From a virus, in the IMG/VR virus record IMGVR_UViG_3300032092_000315, positions 1 to 20,924 of that record: a stretch of 20,924 bases of DNA; one strand, 5' to 3'. This document shows, in pieces, positions 13,966-20,924 of the stretch; the first letter of the stretch is position 1, and every line of letters starts with the position of its first letter. Made by a program: the position numbers and the translations under genes. The notes beneath the pieces were generated by a model. The model had not been told where the DNA came from, did not search any database, and saw nothing but the letters and a program-made list of their open reading frames with translations.

Positions 13966-16250
13966 CCTCAACTAATTATGAGATTAATCCAATATATTTT
14001 TACAACAGGGATAGAAATATAACTGGCGCTGCTCTATTAAATTCTTTTGAGTTTAATCCCAACTACGGTTCATCAATCAACTTTGTTTGCAAAACAAACA
14101 AGTATATGTATAACAATAATACATACGCGATGATTCCAATCACGCTGAATAATGTTGTTGCTGAATGTGATTTTAATTTTACTGTGAACGAAAACAATGC
14201 ACAGCAAATTATCAATTTCTTTGAAAGCCAAAGTGGAACAGGCGCTTTTGCAATTAATGATTCTTCTCAAATATATAGACCCTTAACTGGATTTGCCGAT
14301 AATTTTAACATTCAGATGCTGCAAAATAATTTGTATGGCATCAATTTAAAATTTTCAGTTGAAAGAAATTCTTCGTTCTTGAATTGGAGCGGCATGTCGT
14401 TTTTGAATTATGATTTTGTTCCTTGGCAAACTGGACAGTTTTATAAAAAATATCAACCAGTATATTTTGAGATTCAATCAGAAAGCCAATTTGATAATTT
14501 CTTTTATGCTAAAGAAGACCATTTGAGCGCAGTCAATAATTCTCCAGTAGATGAAACTATCTGGACTCAAGAATTCTTTTACGAAAATGAATTGGGACTA
14601 CCTGTTGACACCAAGCCAAAAATTACAAAAAATGAATTCAAAAACTCTTTTGCTCAAAGAATCAAAGACAATCAAAACATTCATTCAATAGAATCTTTAA
14701 CGCTAGAGTATAAAAATATATCTGATTTTCAACTCAAGTCAATGCTTCATTTTATTGAAAACAAACTTGGGTATAGAAAATTTGTTTTTAATTTGCCGAA
14801 AATTTACAATCGTCCGAAAATATTCTATGCAGAGAGTTGGTCGCATTCTTGGAATTACGAAGACTCTAATAATTTTAGAGTCACGCTTGTTGAAGACCCT
14901 CTTGGTCTTAAAAAAATCAGCGACTCTCCAATGTTGATTTTGTCTCAGTCACGCTCTTCAAGCAATTTTTCCATGCAGTTAGCCCCACAAAATGAAATTT
15001 GTGTAGTTTCATCATCAGGAGAAAACTTGCTCTCTACTGGTGATCCAATTAATGTTAATTGGTCAGGTTGGCCGTTAAGAAACATTAAGGTTTATCGTCC
15101 AGTATCCAATTTAGATTGTCAAGATCAAAACTTGTCAAATGTTTATTTTGCTAGAACAAGCAAGATTAATCAAATAAATGTGAGCTACAACTATATCACT
15201 GATATTAGTTTTAATGGTGCAAGAAATATTAGCAGTCTTGATGCTGGTCATAATTTGCTGACCGAGTTTAATTGTAGTGGGACGACTGGTTTGCAGAATC
15301 TTAACCTAGAAGCTAATCTACTAACCAAAATCAATATAGATAATTGCCCTTTTATAACAGGCTTAAATTTAAGATCAAATAACATTAATCAATCTGATTT
15401 TACTCAAGCTTTAGAAGCGCTAGCTTTTGGCTCTGGGCGGTCTGGACTGATTGCGATAGATAGTGATATTAATTTTGCCGTAGTAAATCCAACGCCGCAA
15501 TCTGGCATTGATTATAAATATATTGCCTCGATTGATTATCGCAATTGGACGCAGCTTTATAAAAATTTACAACTTCCAATTGTTCCGACAGGTTATATCA
15601 ACACTGCGGTTTTCCCAATCTGGCTAAGCAATTCGTTTAGCGGTTTAACTGGAGCTGGCTCTAACGGTTTTTGGAATTCTTCATTTAATAATTATTCAGT
15701 TGTACAAAATAATTCTCCTTTTGATTCTACTTGGGTCAAGAAACAAGACTATGAAATAGCAGCAAGGCCAACCTACTCATTCAATAACTCTATCATGACT
15801 GGTAGCGGAATCAATAACACTGGAGACTATTTATCAGCTTTTGTAGTTGCAAAATTTAACAATACTGGCAATCAGTGTTTGATTAACTTTTCGCCAAATA
15901 AAGATTATGGATTGTTCTATAGCGGCGGAACCGTTTCATTTAGAGATGGTGCAAGCGTTAGTGTTTTAACAAGCAATGTCGCAGTGAATGAATATCATTC
16001 TATTGGCTTTATTCGCAACTCAACTCATTTTACTGGTTATTTAAATGGCGTAGTTGGTAATTCTGGAACTCTTGCTGTTAGCAATTTGAATTCAATCAAA
16101 CTCTCTGTTGGTGCAGCAGAAGGTTCAGCACCAAAATATTTTGGGGGCAACTTGGGTGAAGTTTTAGTGTTCTCCAACAACGCACCTTTCAATTTAAACA
16201 CTGGTTTTCACAAACCTTTTAACGCTAGATTTGGAATATTTATGCCATGA
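13962..16250 (+). CDS. gpM-like distal tail protein fused to LRR and lectin-like domains (762 aa)
   Basis: Residues about 26-146 and 214-315 are two copies of a lambda gpM-like domain (minor tail protein family). The second is clearest: a KNEFKNSFAQRIKDN hairpin, IESLTLEYKN, SMLHFIENKLGYRKFVF, NRPKIFYAESWSHSW and NFRVTLVED follow the gpM strand order. Between them, residues 155-207 hold a small carbohydrate-binding-type module (W155, KKYQPVYF, FFYAKEDHLS, W201). Residues 372-487 are about four leucine-rich repeats of 21-23 residues (INQINVSYNYITDISFN, LNLEANLLTKINIDNC). Residues about 570-756 resemble a LamG/concanavalin-like lectin (FVVAKFNNTGNQCLINF, VNEYHSIGFIRN, GYLNGVVG, GNLGEVLVFSN). 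Both neighbours overlap in ATGA. It likely sits at the tail tip, with the C-terminal domains pointing outward to bind host surface sugars or proteins. Confidence 0.75.
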   Translation: MTSTNYEINPIYFYNRDRNITGAALLNSFEFNPNYGSSINFVCKTNKYMYNNNTYAMIPITLNNVVAECDFNFTVNENNAQQIINFFESQSGTGAFAINDSSQIYRPLTGFADNFNIQMLQNNLYGINLKFSVERNSSFLNWSGMSFLNYDFVPWQTGQFYKKYQPVYFEIQSESQFDNFFYAKEDHLSAVNNSPVDETIWTQEFFYENELGLPVDTKPKITKNEFKNSFAQRIKDNQNIHSIESLTLEYKNISDFQLKSMLHFIENKLGYRKFVFNLPKIYNRPKIFYAESWSHSWNYEDSNNFRVTLVEDPLGLKKISDSPMLILSQSRSSSNFSMQLAPQNEICVVSSSGENLLSTGDPINVNWSGWPLRNIKVYRPVSNLDCQDQNLSNVYFARTSKINQINVSYNYITDISFNGARNISSLDAGHNLLTEFNCSGTTGLQNLNLEANLLTKINIDNCPFITGLNLRSNNINQSDFTQALEALAFGSGRSGLIAIDSDINFAVVNPTPQSGIDYKYIASIDYRNWTQLYKNLQLPIVPTGYINTAVFPIWLSNSFSGLTGAGSNGFWNSSFNNYSVVQNNSPFDSTWVKKQDYEIAARPTYSFNNSIMTGSGINNTGDYLSAFVVAKFNNTGNQCLINFSPNKDYGLFYSGGTVSFRDGASVSVLTSNVAVNEYHSIGFIRNSTHFTGYLNGVVGNSGTLAVSNLNSIKLSVGAAEGSAPKYFGGNLGEVLVFSNNAPFNLNTGFHKPFNARFGIFMP

Positions 16251-18256
16251 TTATCAAGAGTAATTCAATCATTTTAGCTTCTGATCTAAGTCCAGCTTTT
16301 CAAGCAGTTGAGGATTTTGTACCATATAAGAGGGGCTTGTTTCCCATTGCTTTTGTGGACAATCTTGCATTTGATGTTCAAGGTAATCGCATTCGCTCAA
16401 AACAAGTTGGAGGTCAAGAATTCTCAGTGGAGAGCTTGGCTTTTTCGCCAAGTGTTTCTCTTTCTTTTGATTATATTTCTTCGCTAACATTTGATAATGA
16501 AAACTTGCTGGGAATGTTTTTTAAAGGATGGGGAGATTTCCAATCTGTGTTTAAAGGCAGCAATGGCCAATCTTGCAATCTTTATTTTATCTTGAGCGAT
16601 CTTTTTGGTCTTGATTTAATCCAACAAATTAAGGATCGAGGTAATTTCAATGGTTTAGAAGTCATCTCATTTGGTAACTGCACTCTTAACAATTATAATT
16701 TAGCAATCGCTGCTGCAACTATTCCAAAAACTTCTATTCAAATGGAAGCAGTTAACATGGAAATGCAGGTTGTTTCATCGAACTTGATTCAAATTCCAGC
16801 CATTAATCTGAGTGTTGGCAATAAAGATGGTGCTACTCAATTAATGATCGACAATTCAGAATTTATTACTAATCTTAATACTTTAAAGAATTCGTCTAAT
16901 GGCCAACCAATTTTGCCAACATATCAAACAACAGCGTTTAACATAGTCACAGAAAATCCGCAAGTTCCATCAATTAAAATCTCTCCTTGGGCAGATGCGG
17001 CGATTTCCTCGATTGGTTTTTCAATTGCAATTGAGCGCGAAGCGAGTTATGGATTTGGCAGCGATTTCATTTACGATAAAAAAATCAAGTTCCCAATTGT
17101 TGGTAATTTAAATATTTCTGCAACAGCTTTGGCGCTCAATTCTGGAGTGCCGATTCTTACTGGAGCCATGAGCAATGAGCCATCATACTCTCTTGAGCTT
17201 CAATTTATCGACCCTAGTGAGTTAAAATACATTAACCAATCCATTCAGACTCTTTCTGGTTATGCTAATCAAAACTACAAAGGCTTTTTAACAAACAATA
17301 AATATTTAAAAATCGACAATGCCAAACTAGAATCTCATAGCCATAGCATTGACTACGCCTCTAATCTTACTGTTGAGTTTGGTTTTTCTTTTACCTGCAA
17401 TGAGCAGAATGGTTTGCTAATGAAGTGGGGTCAAAGATCAGAAAAAGAAGGTGCGCAGTTGTTCACTTATGAAGGGTTAAAATTGCAGTCAATTGATGGT
17501 TCTGGCATTGATCTTGACAATTATCTTTATTTTAATGACGCAAGCACTCCAATCATTCCTTCTATCTGCGCAAGTCCAGGACTTTCAAGCGACGGCTTGA
17601 TGTTGCTAACAAGAGATAATACAGCAGATTTTATAAATTATTGCGATTCTCCAGAAGCGAGTCCATCAACAACAACGACCACAACACAGCCGCCAGCACC
17701 GCCACCTCCAGCACCGCCACCTCCACCGCCGCCACCGCCGCCATCAACGACACCGCCGCCACCAACATCAACAACACAGCCTCCAGAATCACCAACGATT
17801 TATTCTCACATGGGAACAAATTGTGCCGCTAGTGCTTTAACAATTTATACATTCGTTAGTCCTTTTAACGTTAGTGATTTTGCTTATTCTGATATAAATG
17901 CGACAGTGCCCTATACTGGATATTTTGTATATAATGGTGAAACGTATTATTATAGTGATGGTTATGGTTCTGCAAGCACTTGTCCAATCTCGGTTGGGTC
18001 GTTTACTTTCACAGCGGTAGCTGTTAATGGTGGTGGATATGGCGAGATTAGTTGGACTTCAGCAGCTAATGCTGTTTCGTATTCTGTTTATCGTTCTGAA
18101 GATAGTGTTATTTATTCTCAAATTTTTAATGGTTTAACTAATAGCTATCAAGATTTCTCCGCATTAGGTGGAGGAAATTATTACTGGTATAATGTTGCTG
18201 CATTTAGTGGAGGTTATTCTTTTAGTGGCTCTCCGCAAATGGTTTATTTCTCATGA
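16247..18256 (+). CDS. Tube-like tail tip protein with Pro-rich linker and Fn3-like end (669 aa)
   Basis: Residues 45-385 are a doubled tube-like region and a clear relative of the minus-strand tube protein: SCNLYFILSDLFGLDL versus GVNFFIVTDSEGIDL, YGFGSDFIYDKKIKFPIVG versus RLGSRFAFARVTDFPVTA, and NAKLESHSHSIDYASNLTV versus AARLDSESYSSDIGSNKSV. Residues 472-517 form a Thr then Pro linker. Residues 518-582 are a small Cys-pair module (NCAAS, FAYSDI, PYTGYFVYNG, TYYYSDGYGSASTCP). Residues 584-669 look like fibronectin type III (GEISWTSAANAVSYSVYRS, YYWYNVAAFSGG). The ring-forming part probably stays in the tail tip while the linker projects the last two domains to the outside, for host contact or decoration. 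ATGA overlap with the 762-aa gene indicates coupled translation. Confidence 0.7.
   Translation: MIIKSNSIILASDLSPAFQAVEDFVPYKRGLFPIAFVDNLAFDVQGNRIRSKQVGGQEFSVESLAFSPSVSLSFDYISSLTFDNENLLGMFFKGWGDFQSVFKGSNGQSCNLYFILSDLFGLDLIQQIKDRGNFNGLEVISFGNCTLNNYNLAIAAATIPKTSIQMEAVNMEMQVVSSNLIQIPAINLSVGNKDGATQLMIDNSEFITNLNTLKNSSNGQPILPTYQTTAFNIVTENPQVPSIKISPWADAAISSIGFSIAIEREASYGFGSDFIYDKKIKFPIVGNLNISATALALNSGVPILTGAMSNEPSYSLELQFIDPSELKYINQSIQTLSGYANQNYKGFLTNNKYLKIDNAKLESHSHSIDYASNLTVEFGFSFTCNEQNGLLMKWGQRSEKEGAQLFTYEGLKLQSIDGSGIDLDNYLYFNDASTPIIPSICASPGLSSDGLMLLTRDNTADFINYCDSPEASPSTTTTTTQPPAPPPPAPPPPPPPPPPSTTPPPPTSTTQPPESPTIYSHMGTNCAASALTIYTFVSPFNVSDFAYSDINATVPYTGYFVYNGETYYYSDGYGSASTCPISVGSFTFTAVAVNGGGYGEISWTSAANAVSYSVYRSEDSVIYSQIFNGLTNSYQDFSALGGGNYYWYNVAAFSGGYSFSGSPQMVYFS
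17666..17796 (+). repeat. Thr/Pro low-complexity tract
   Basis: Codes for six Thr, then a run of Pro interrupted by Ala, then Ser/Thr/Pro. At DNA level it is ACA/ACN and CCG/CCA-rich, far more GC-rich than its surroundings, and includes an exact tandem 15-base repeat GCACCGCCACCTCCA at 17696-17710 and 17711-17725. It forms an extended, stiff linker and is prone to length change by slippage. Confidence 0.9.
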
Positions 18257-18257
18257 C

Positions 18258-18473
18258 ATGACAACTAACTTTAATTATCCAATCGTTGAAATTTCATCAT
18301 CTTCTGAAGTCTTAAAATCAGAAGACGGGGAGATTTATAATTTTTTATTTTCTGGAGGAAATTATTCAGATTCAGAATTGTGCATTCCTTCCGAAGAAGA
18401 AGGCTCAAATTATTATTTTTATTCAGGAGATGGGCAAATTTCTGCTGTTGAAGTAAAAAACTCTTCTATTTAA
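18258..18473 (+). CDS. Small acidic protein of unknown function (71 aa)
   Basis: I place the start at ATG 18258, one base after the TGA (18254-18256) of the 669-aa gene; a start at 18168 in the same frame would read through the Fn3-like coding region and adds a hydrophobic stretch of no coding character. The product starts MTTNFNYPIVEISSSSEV and is rich in Ser, Glu, Asp and Tyr (SEEEGSNYYFYSGDG), with strand-like segments and one Cys. It resembles no family I know. Placed between tail-tip genes with tight spacing, it may be a small tip or fibre-associated protein or a chaperone. The preceding bases read ATGACATGAC, see findings. Confidence 0.6.
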   Translation: MTTNFNYPIVEISSSSEVLKSEDGEIYNFLFSGGNYSDSELCIPSEEEGSNYYFYSGDGQISAVEVKNSSI

Positions 18474-18488
18474 AGTGTAATTCTATAT

Positions 18489-18836
18489 ATGGCAGCAGGC
18501 ACATATAATTTAACTGGTTCAAATGCACTAGAGAGGGGCGCATGCTATTCTTATTCTGTTGATTTAAGCACTTCAACAGGAGAATACTCTCTTTCTGGCT
18601 ACAGCGTGTCTGGATATTTACGACGAAAATGGGACGGCTCTTTTGGCCCAAATTGGACAGCCACAATTTTAAGCACAGGCTCTGGCATTATTAATCTAGA
18701 ATTAGATGGTAGCCAAACATCTCAATTGTCTTATGACGCTTACGAGCAAGAAATTTTTATTTATCCACCTAGCAGCGGTTGTCCCGTGAGAATCATCAAG
18801 GGTGATGTAGATGTTCAAGGAAGGGGATTTGAATAA
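18489..18836 (+). CDS. Ig-like baseplate/fibre-base protein, BppU-like (115 aa)
   Basis: A single beta-sandwich-like domain of 115 residues: ERGACYSYSVDLSTSTGEY, LSGYSVSGYLRRKWDG, GSGIINLELDGSQTSQL, YDAYEQEIFIYPPSSGCPV and RIIKGDVDVQG. The order (a drive strand, LsGy.v...irrk, then a turn, an Ile-rich strand, S-x-x-T/S-S-x-L, tyrosine strand, and a closing G.v.v) is common in small proteins encoded just before phage tail fibres and in the Ig-like domain of baseplate upper proteins. Function inferred: attachment of the fibre to the tail tip. Its TAA overlaps the fibre ATG by one base (TAATG at 18834-18838). Confidence 0.6.
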   Translation: MAAGTYNLTGSNALERGACYSYSVDLSTSTGEYSLSGYSVSGYLRRKWDGSFGPNWTATILSTGSGIINLELDGSQTSQLSYDAYEQEIFIYPPSSGCPVRIIKGDVDVQGRGFE

Positions 18837-20924
18837 TGGCTTCTGATATTTCTGTAACAATCAATCCTCCAGCGCAGATTGGAGTCACAATTTCTGACGG
18901 CGTTCCTAAGCATTCTGCAACGCATGCTCCAGAAGGAAGTGATTCTCTTTCTGCTTATTATGTTACTGGTTCAGTGGTGCGCCCAAGCGAAACTGGAAGT
19001 TTTATTACAACTTCTCAAACGGGTGGGTTTGTTACCACTGGACAAACAGGATTTTATACTGGAGTTTTTTATCCTTATTCATCCAATCCTAATGGGTATG
19101 TGCAAGGTTCTGTTGTTCGCCCCTCCAATACTGGCGCATTTTTGGACACTGGCAGTAGTCAAACAATTAATTCATTAAAGAACTTTTTAGTTCGCCCAAC
19201 AGTTAACGGCACTGGAGTTTTATTAAGTGGCGAATCTGCTGGTACGACCAATACAGGATCATTAACTGGAGCTTTTTATCCTTTAAATTCTAACCCTAGT
19301 GGTTATATTACTGGAGTTGATTTAACCAATTATGTTACAAAGTCTTCAACAGGAGTTTTTGTAACCACTGGACAGACTGGCAGTTTCATTACAACCTCCC
19401 AAACTGGACAGTTTGTAACGACTGGACAAACAGGGACTTTTGTTGTCTCATCTCAGACAGGCGCATTTCTTACTACTGGCGCTGCTGATGGCCGTTATGC
19501 TTTGCAGTCAGCTACGGGAGTTTTTGTAACAACTGGGCAGACTGGTTCGTTTATCACAACTTCTCAGACTGGACAATTTGTTGGAACAGGATCAACTGGC
19601 TCTTTTGTGACTGGTTCTGTAGTGCGCCCAAGCGAAACAGGAGCATTTTTAACAACTGGTGCAACTGGTAATTTTATTACGTCGAGCCAAACAGGGCAGT
19701 TTGTTTCTACTGGAGCAACTGGTTCTTTTGTTACAGGTAGCGTAGTTAGACCAAGTGAGACTGGTAATTTTATCACTTCTTTTCAAACGGGACAATTTGT
19801 GAGCACAGGAGTAACTGGCTCTTTTGTTGTTTCATCTCAAACAGGAGCGTTTTTGACCACAGGCGCGGCAGATAGTCGTTATGCTCTTCAATCTGCTACT
19901 GGGGCTTTTGTTACCACTGGACAGACTGGACAATTTGTTACAGGTTCTGTTGTGCGTCCAAGTGAAACAGGTATTTTTATTACTACTGGGCAAACTGGTT
20001 CTTTCATTACAGCTTCTCAAACTGGAGCATTTTATCCAAATAGTAATCCATCTGGATTTATAACAGGAGTTGATCTAAGCAGTTATGCAACAATAAGTTA
20101 TGTTACTGGAGTAAGCGGATATTTACAGTATCAAATAAGTAACTTTTCAGGTTCTAGTTCAACTGGCAGTTATGTTTCTTTAACGGGTAATGAAACGATT
20201 TCTGGGATAAAAAATTTTATATCTAGGCCAACCGTTAACACTACAGGAGTTTTAATAAGCGGCGATGCTGTTGATACCATTCATTTGTATGGTAAAAATG
20301 ACGAACCTTTTACTTTAAACAAGGGTAGGCCAGTTTATATTGGCGGAGCAAATGGCGCAAATCCTTTAATAAAAGCTGCCGCTAATACTGGAGAATTTTC
20401 ATCTTCAAAAACTATTGGTCTTCTAGCTCAAGACTTGTCAGTTAATGCTCTTGGTTATGCAATAACCGAAGGGATTTTAGAGGGTTTTGACACTAGCGCT
20501 GGCGCTGCTGGTGATCCTATGTGGTTAGGGTCAACGGGACAAATACTTTATGGCACTGGCAATAAACCTTATGGTTTAAATAATTTAGTTTATCTTGGCG
20601 TTGTTTTGCGTTCTCAGTCAGTCAATGGCAAGGTCTATGTTAAAATTCAAAATGGATTTGAAATAGAAGAGTTGCATAATGTTTACGCAAACAATCCACT
20701 TAATAAAGACTCGTTGTTCTACAATTCTGGAAGCGGAGCTTGGTTCGCTAGACAAGTTAATACTGGAGACGTATCAGGAATTTCAGCTTATGCTTTGGCC
20801 GCAGATACTGGTTCGTTTATTACAGTCTCACAAACTGGAGCGTTTGCCGCTTCCGCGCTCACGGGCGCGTTCCTAACCACGGGCGCGGCAGATGGCCGCT
20901 ATTACGGTTTGAGTAACGGCCAAT
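18836..20924 (+). CDS. Repetitive tail fibre, N-terminal 696 codons (runs off the window)
   Basis: Open from ATG 18836 to the right edge with no stop, so the C-terminus and receptor-binding tip are missing. The start MASDISVTINPPAQIGVTI and HSATHAPEGSDSL are typical of fibre bases. Residues about 45-160 hold mixed modules (SVVRPSETG, FYPxxSNPxGY, INSLKNFLVRPTVNG). Residues 169-399 are mostly nine-residue repeats of the form F-(V/I/L)-T-(T/S)-(G/S)-(Q/A)-T-G-x, interrupted by GSVVRPSETG and AADGRYALQSATG units, and look like a beta-spiral shaft. Residues 450-480 contain LTGNETISGIKNFISRPTVN. Residues about 499-645 are a globular module ending VYVKIQNGFEIEELHNVY then FYNSGSGAWF, a motif I associate with fibre and head-fibre domains. 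Residues from 650 return to shaft repeats. Trimerisation is assumed from the fold class. Confidence 0.85.
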   Translation, partial: MASDISVTINPPAQIGVTISDGVPKHSATHAPEGSDSLSAYYVTGSVVRPSETGSFITTSQTGGFVTTGQTGFYTGVFYPYSSNPNGYVQGSVVRPSNTGAFLDTGSSQTINSLKNFLVRPTVNGTGVLLSGESAGTTNTGSLTGAFYPLNSNPSGYITGVDLTNYVTKSSTGVFVTTGQTGSFITTSQTGQFVTTGQTGTFVVSSQTGAFLTTGAADGRYALQSATGVFVTTGQTGSFITTSQTGQFVGTGSTGSFVTGSVVRPSETGAFLTTGATGNFITSSQTGQFVSTGATGSFVTGSVVRPSETGNFITSFQTGQFVSTGVTGSFVVSSQTGAFLTTGAADSRYALQSATGAFVTTGQTGQFVTGSVVRPSETGIFITTGQTGSFITASQTGAFYPNSNPSGFITGVDLSSYATISYVTGVSGYLQYQISNFSGSSSTGSYVSLTGNETISGIKNFISRPTVNTTGVLISGDAVDTIHLYGKNDEPFTLNKGRPVYIGGANGANPLIKAAANTGEFSSSKTIGLLAQDLSVNALGYAITEGILEGFDTSAGAAGDPMWLGSTGQILYGTGNKPYGLNNLVYLGVVLRSQSVNGKVYVKIQNGFEIEELHNVYANNPLNKDSLFYNSGSGAWFARQVNTGDVSGISAYALAADTGSFITVSQTGAFAASALTGAFLTTGAADGRYYGLSNGQ
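19340..20036 (+). repeat. 27-base codon-level repeats of the fibre shaft
   Basis: About twenty nine-codon units encode F-(V/I/L)-T-(T/S)-(G/S)-(Q/A)-T-G-x in tandem. Larger units recur: SVVRPS(E/N)TG near 18971, 19109, 19616, 19739 and 19946; GAAD(G/S)RY near 19481, 19864 and 20885; FYPxxSNPxG near 19067, 19273 and 20029. The copies use different synonymous codons, so the DNA repeats are imperfect although the protein repeats are close. Confidence 0.9.

Noticed and set aside
18168-18257. Upstream start for the small acidic protein
   Set aside because: It would lie inside the Fn3-like coding region of the 669-aa gene; the ATG at 18258 directly after the stop is the better start.
18303-18329. 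Inverted repeat TCTTCTGA / TCAGAAGA in the 71-aa gene
   Set aside because: Eight base pairs with a 10-base loop and no T run; too weak to call a regulatory hairpin.
18879-19178. Plus-strand ORF of 99 codons at the start of the fibre
   Set aside because: The overlapping frame from 18836 is open to the window end and has clear fibre motifs; this one is its shadow.
19340-20036. Repeat array as a CRISPR
   Set aside because: Repeats have no constant spacer pattern, are in coding phase of nine codons and encode a fibre shaft.
13962-20924. Diversity-generating retroelement target in the lectin-like or fibre regions
   Set aside because: No reverse transcriptase gene, no template repeat and no adenine-biased variable repeat is seen in the window; the fibre end is missing, so this only covers what is visible.
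1-20924. tRNA genes, integrase, attachment sites or insertion sequences
   Set aside because: None recognised on either strand; no gap is longer than about 70 bases, which leaves little room for them.

Overview
The window is almost entirely the neck-and-tail morphogenesis module of a long-tailed bacteriophage (Caudoviricetes). A 2405-residue tape measure protein, tube-fold proteins, a lambda gpM-like distal tail protein and no recognisable sheath or contractile baseplate gene point to a siphovirus. The DNA is AT-rich, genes are packed with ATGA or TAATG overlaps, and TAA, TAG and TGA all act as stops, so there is no sign of stop-codon recoding. The host cannot be read from the sequence. Domain styles (Thr/Pro-rich linkers, PNFA motifs in the tape measure, THAPEGSD-type fibre start) remind me of environmental aquatic phages; that is an impression, not a result.

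Layout. Bases 1-568 (+): the tail of an unknown upstream gene and a likely neck/adaptor protein, ending at a strong bidirectional terminator (593-623). Bases 637-3770 (-): a leftward operon whose order of transcription is likely head-closure protein, neck/tail-completion protein, likely tail-terminator-position protein, major tail tube. Bases 3819-20924 (+): a small conserved-looking protein, two probable tail assembly chaperones, the tape measure, then the tail tip (tube-like 267 aa; gpM-like + LRR + lectin-like 762 aa; tube-like + Pro-rich + Fn3-like 669 aa), two small proteins and a long repetitive fibre that runs off the right edge. If the minus block is flipped, the gene order becomes the usual adaptor, stopper, completion, terminator, tube, chaperones, tape measure order of siphophages.

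Main points of interest: (1) the tape measure seems to carry an embedded PD-(D/E)XK nuclease-like segment between PNF(A)-type motifs, AT-richer than the flanking DNA; (2) three different proteins each contain two tandem tube-like domains, and the gpM-like protein also contains two copies of its domain, suggesting a tail built on three-fold rings of doubled subunits as in phage T5 pb6; (3) a perfect 12-bp hairpin followed by a T run, shaped like a terminator, lies inside the second chaperone gene; (4) the distal tail protein is fused to leucine-rich repeats and a lectin-like domain; (5) a clean inverted cassette holds the neck-to-tube genes.
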